The position numbers were made by a program, and so were the translations under genes. From the NCBI GenBank assembly GCA_040954595.2, contig CM082595.2, forward strand, positions 7,936,001-8,000,000: a stretch of 64,000 bases of DNA, given 5' to 3'. The DNA is from Balanoglossus misakiensis. Taxonomy: Eukaryota; Hemichordata. Positions 61,730-64,000 of this stretch are shown one piece after another. Within the stretch, counting starts at the first letter, position 1, and each line of letters begins with the position of its first letter. The notes beneath the pieces are model-generated. The model was not told where the DNA came from. It saw nothing but the letters and a program-made list of their open reading frames with translations, and ran no database searches.

Positions 61730-62127
61730 AAATCCGTCATGTCAGATTTTCGGGCGACGAGTAGCGTGACGCGCAAGCGATTGCCCCGTGTTACCAGATA
61801 TACCTCAAAACATGTTGACATCTGCACATGCGAAAATGGTATTAATTTGTTATTTTACGAACCAGACACTAGCTGTAGACTCCGGAAAATATTGGTTATA
61901 ATAAGTATTGGTTATGATATAGGAAAATTATATATAATAGATCAATTTTTCAATATAAACTCAAGTTTTGTGAAATAACATTTCGATTAGTTTTCTTTCC
62001 TGTGACGGTACGGAAATAAACCGTGAAAATGGTTATGACGATTGCCACTTCAATTGGAATGTACTTGGTCGAGCTTGCCATTACAACAATATCAGATTTT
62101 AACCTTTTTTTTTCGTGAGGTTCATTG
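61730..62127. other. No gene seen
   Basis: Non-repetitive sequence after the array. A frame continuing out of the array to 61978 shows no known domain. Confidence 0.4.
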
Positions 62128-62187
62128 TGTTTGTTTGTTTGTTTGTTTGTTTGTTTGTTTGTTTGTTTGTTTGTTTGTTTGTTTGTT
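62128..62187. repeat. TTTG microsatellite
   Basis: About 15 perfect TTTG repeats followed by a G run. Confidence 0.9.
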
Positions 62188-62559
62188 TTTGGGGGGCGCC
62201 GTATCCAAATATCATAACCAAATTTCAGAGTATGAAAACGTCAGATTATAATTACTGTCCGTGCACAGTTCAATAGTTCTTGCACAACCTCGAGTCTCCA
62301 ATGTAGGCTACGTCGTAGAACCCGCTTTTTGAGGAAACGTGATTTCTTTGTCTGTGACGACATCATGCATACTCTAGCTCAGCAATCTAAAAAAATGTTG
62401 CACCAAAACTTAATATAGCTTTACACAGAATCATTGAAAGATTGTGGTTACCTTACGTTTGTTCAAGTAGACTTGACACCAAATCTTCTCTGTCACTGGA
62501 ACTCTACCTTTTGACCCCTATGAAACCTCACTTTCTTTCTTCCGTATGGTATCAATAAA

Positions 62560-62650
62560 ACAAGAAAGACAAAAGAAACTTGCTCGAGAGAATAGATTTT
62601 GTATTTGCAATGACGGCAGTACCGAAAACGAGAACCATTTCATTTTACAA
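62560..62650 (+). pseudogene. Small LINE ORF2 C-terminal fragment
   Basis: Translation KLARENRFCICNDGS then ENENHFILQC followed by a stop resembles the Cys-x2-Cys...His-x4-Cys segment that ends many LINE ORF2 proteins (compare CCFCDKN...HFCIVC at 32200). Only about 30 residues are left. Confidence 0.4.
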
Positions 62651-62659
62651 TGTTAATTG

Positions 62660-64000
62660 AATAACGTTTTAAATTATCTCCCACCCCCGGTACTCCACTA
62701 ACCCGAATCTAGATAAATTTGGAATTGTGCCGTATTTATTTCCTCATCACAGACTCTCTCGCCAAGCGTAGGCCTACATCATGAACAATTTAGGCAGAAA
62801 TAATTGGACCACATCAATTACTAGTACATTTTGTTTTCATATAGGTTGGGCTATGTCTGGGTGGTGCAAGAAGCTGGAAATAAAAAATCGAGTTGATTTT
62901 GTTTTGGTTCTGTTAACTTCTTTCTCTGTAAAATCTGAGTAATCGATTGACAGAGAATGTTACTGTAAGTCTATTTTCTGAATATGAAGCGGTGGCCTTG
63001 AAAAATAGGCCTTGCCTAATAAAGCATTGTTGTTTATATATGCGGCTAGTCTGGGCGTTGGAAATCAGGCTTGCTCAGCGTGGCTGGTGTAACATTTCCA
63101 CAGGTTACAAAAAGGAGAGTGTAATAATGTCATACACGAGTACGAGCGCTTTTTCTTCCTCTCTGGGGCTTGGGCCTGGAAGTAAAATCTGAACACTCCA
63201 TTAGCCCTACGGAACGTTTCAATCAATTTGCTCGTTCCAATCAGTTTATGTCGAAATGGAAATACTATTCTTAAGATACACTTTCCTCTAACGTGTTTCA
63301 CCAAAGAGCGAAACACTTAAAACGTTTATCTAACAACGGGAACGATGGCGAATTTTGTTTCTTCATAACGAGAGTGATGGAACTCTTCGATGATTTGTTT
63401 CTATCGGGCCGATGGGCCGATTACCGGAAGACACGTCACCACAAGAGGGCGCACTATGCAGGCTACTCGGGAAAGCTCTGAAAGAATGCATGAAAACCAA
63501 AAGAATTTGTCCGCTCAATTCAATACAACGCAGTAAATACGTGACCCATCACCTCTTTGTTTTAAAGCAGATGTTTGTTTACGCATGTAAGTACATTCAA
63601 TGACAATGGTGTTTGCAAGGAAAATTTGACAAAATAAGTAAATTGTATTTATTTCTATATTTCTAGAAAATTATGAAAACATTTTGGTAACATGTACATA
63701 ATAATCATCTTATTCGAAGGCACACAAGCAATGAACAACACGTTGTCCCCTCGTTTATATAGTTCAAACTTTTCACTTTTAGTAATTTTGCTTAGTGTAT
63801 CTGCTGTTTGTAATTCCAGAAAGTGTGTGGCGACGGAATTTTATTTATTCCCCCCCCCCTATAAGTCAGTTTTATAGTTTTATCAATATAGTAACATGAA
63901 TACTGTTCATGCAGTCACTGATCACGCGCCCCTAAGTGTCCAGTGTTTTATAGATATAGCTGAAACAGTTCGAGTTTGCCGTTGCCGTCACCAAAAACCA
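62660..64000. other. No gene seen
   Basis: AT-rich sequence with short unrecognised frames. CCACAAGAGGGCGC at 63439-63452 resembles the CTCF core motif. Confidence 0.35.

Noticed and set aside
58715-61978. Ladder of overlapping 95-residue open frames as a repeat protein
   Set aside because: The 127-bp period is not a multiple of three; each frame ends at the same stop in every unit and the frames rotate. This is what a tandem DNA repeat gives by itself.

Overview
The window looks like nuclear DNA of a marine invertebrate, plausibly a deuterostome such as an amphioxus, hemichordate or echinoderm. The evidence is one intron-rich gene with vertebrate-like protein sequence, many decayed retroelements (a LINE, DIRS-like and gypsy-like elements), foldback elements and large tandem arrays. 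The species is not determined. There are no bacterial genes, and I recognised no rRNA or tRNA genes.

Layout. 1-530 holds two exon-like pieces encoding a GPS (autoproteolysis) motif of polycystin/REJ type. 1247-5447 holds nested copies of an unclassified repeat with hairpin ends, rich in GTCACGTGAC and TGACCTTTGACCT motifs. 6406-7190 is the broken reverse transcriptase/RNase H of a DIRS-like element. 7447-31359 is a 24-kb composite: two inverted copies of a terminal-inverted-repeat element (E1 and E2) enclose an 18-kb hierarchical satellite of nine units of about 2.05 kb. The composite is flanked by AATGAC on both outer sides, and the satellite is bounded by GTTAGC on both inner sides. 31839-36600 is a nearly full-length LINE on the minus strand, with an intact ORF1 and an ORF2 broken in five places.

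37111-56535 is the main host gene, POLR3C (RNA polymerase III subunit RPC3), on the minus strand. Twelve exons can be joined in frame with canonical splice sites to give 534 codons, which is the length I recall for the human protein. Its last intron carries a gypsy-like integrase and 3' LTR interrupted by two DIRS-like terminal remnants. Other introns carry foldback elements and dispersed repeats.

Upstream of POLR3C lie a 0.7-kb TIR element (57664-58373) and an array of 23 units of 127 bp (about 58864-61720), nearly all with a perfect ATGCAAAT octamer. The last 2 kb holds a microsatellite, a small LINE fragment and no gene I can support.

The genes do not form an operon-like unit. The only confidently functional gene is POLR3C; most of the rest is selfish or satellite DNA. 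The most unusual structure is the satellite bracketed by transposon copies with both inner and outer target duplications. It suggests either composite transposition or integration of a satellite circle.
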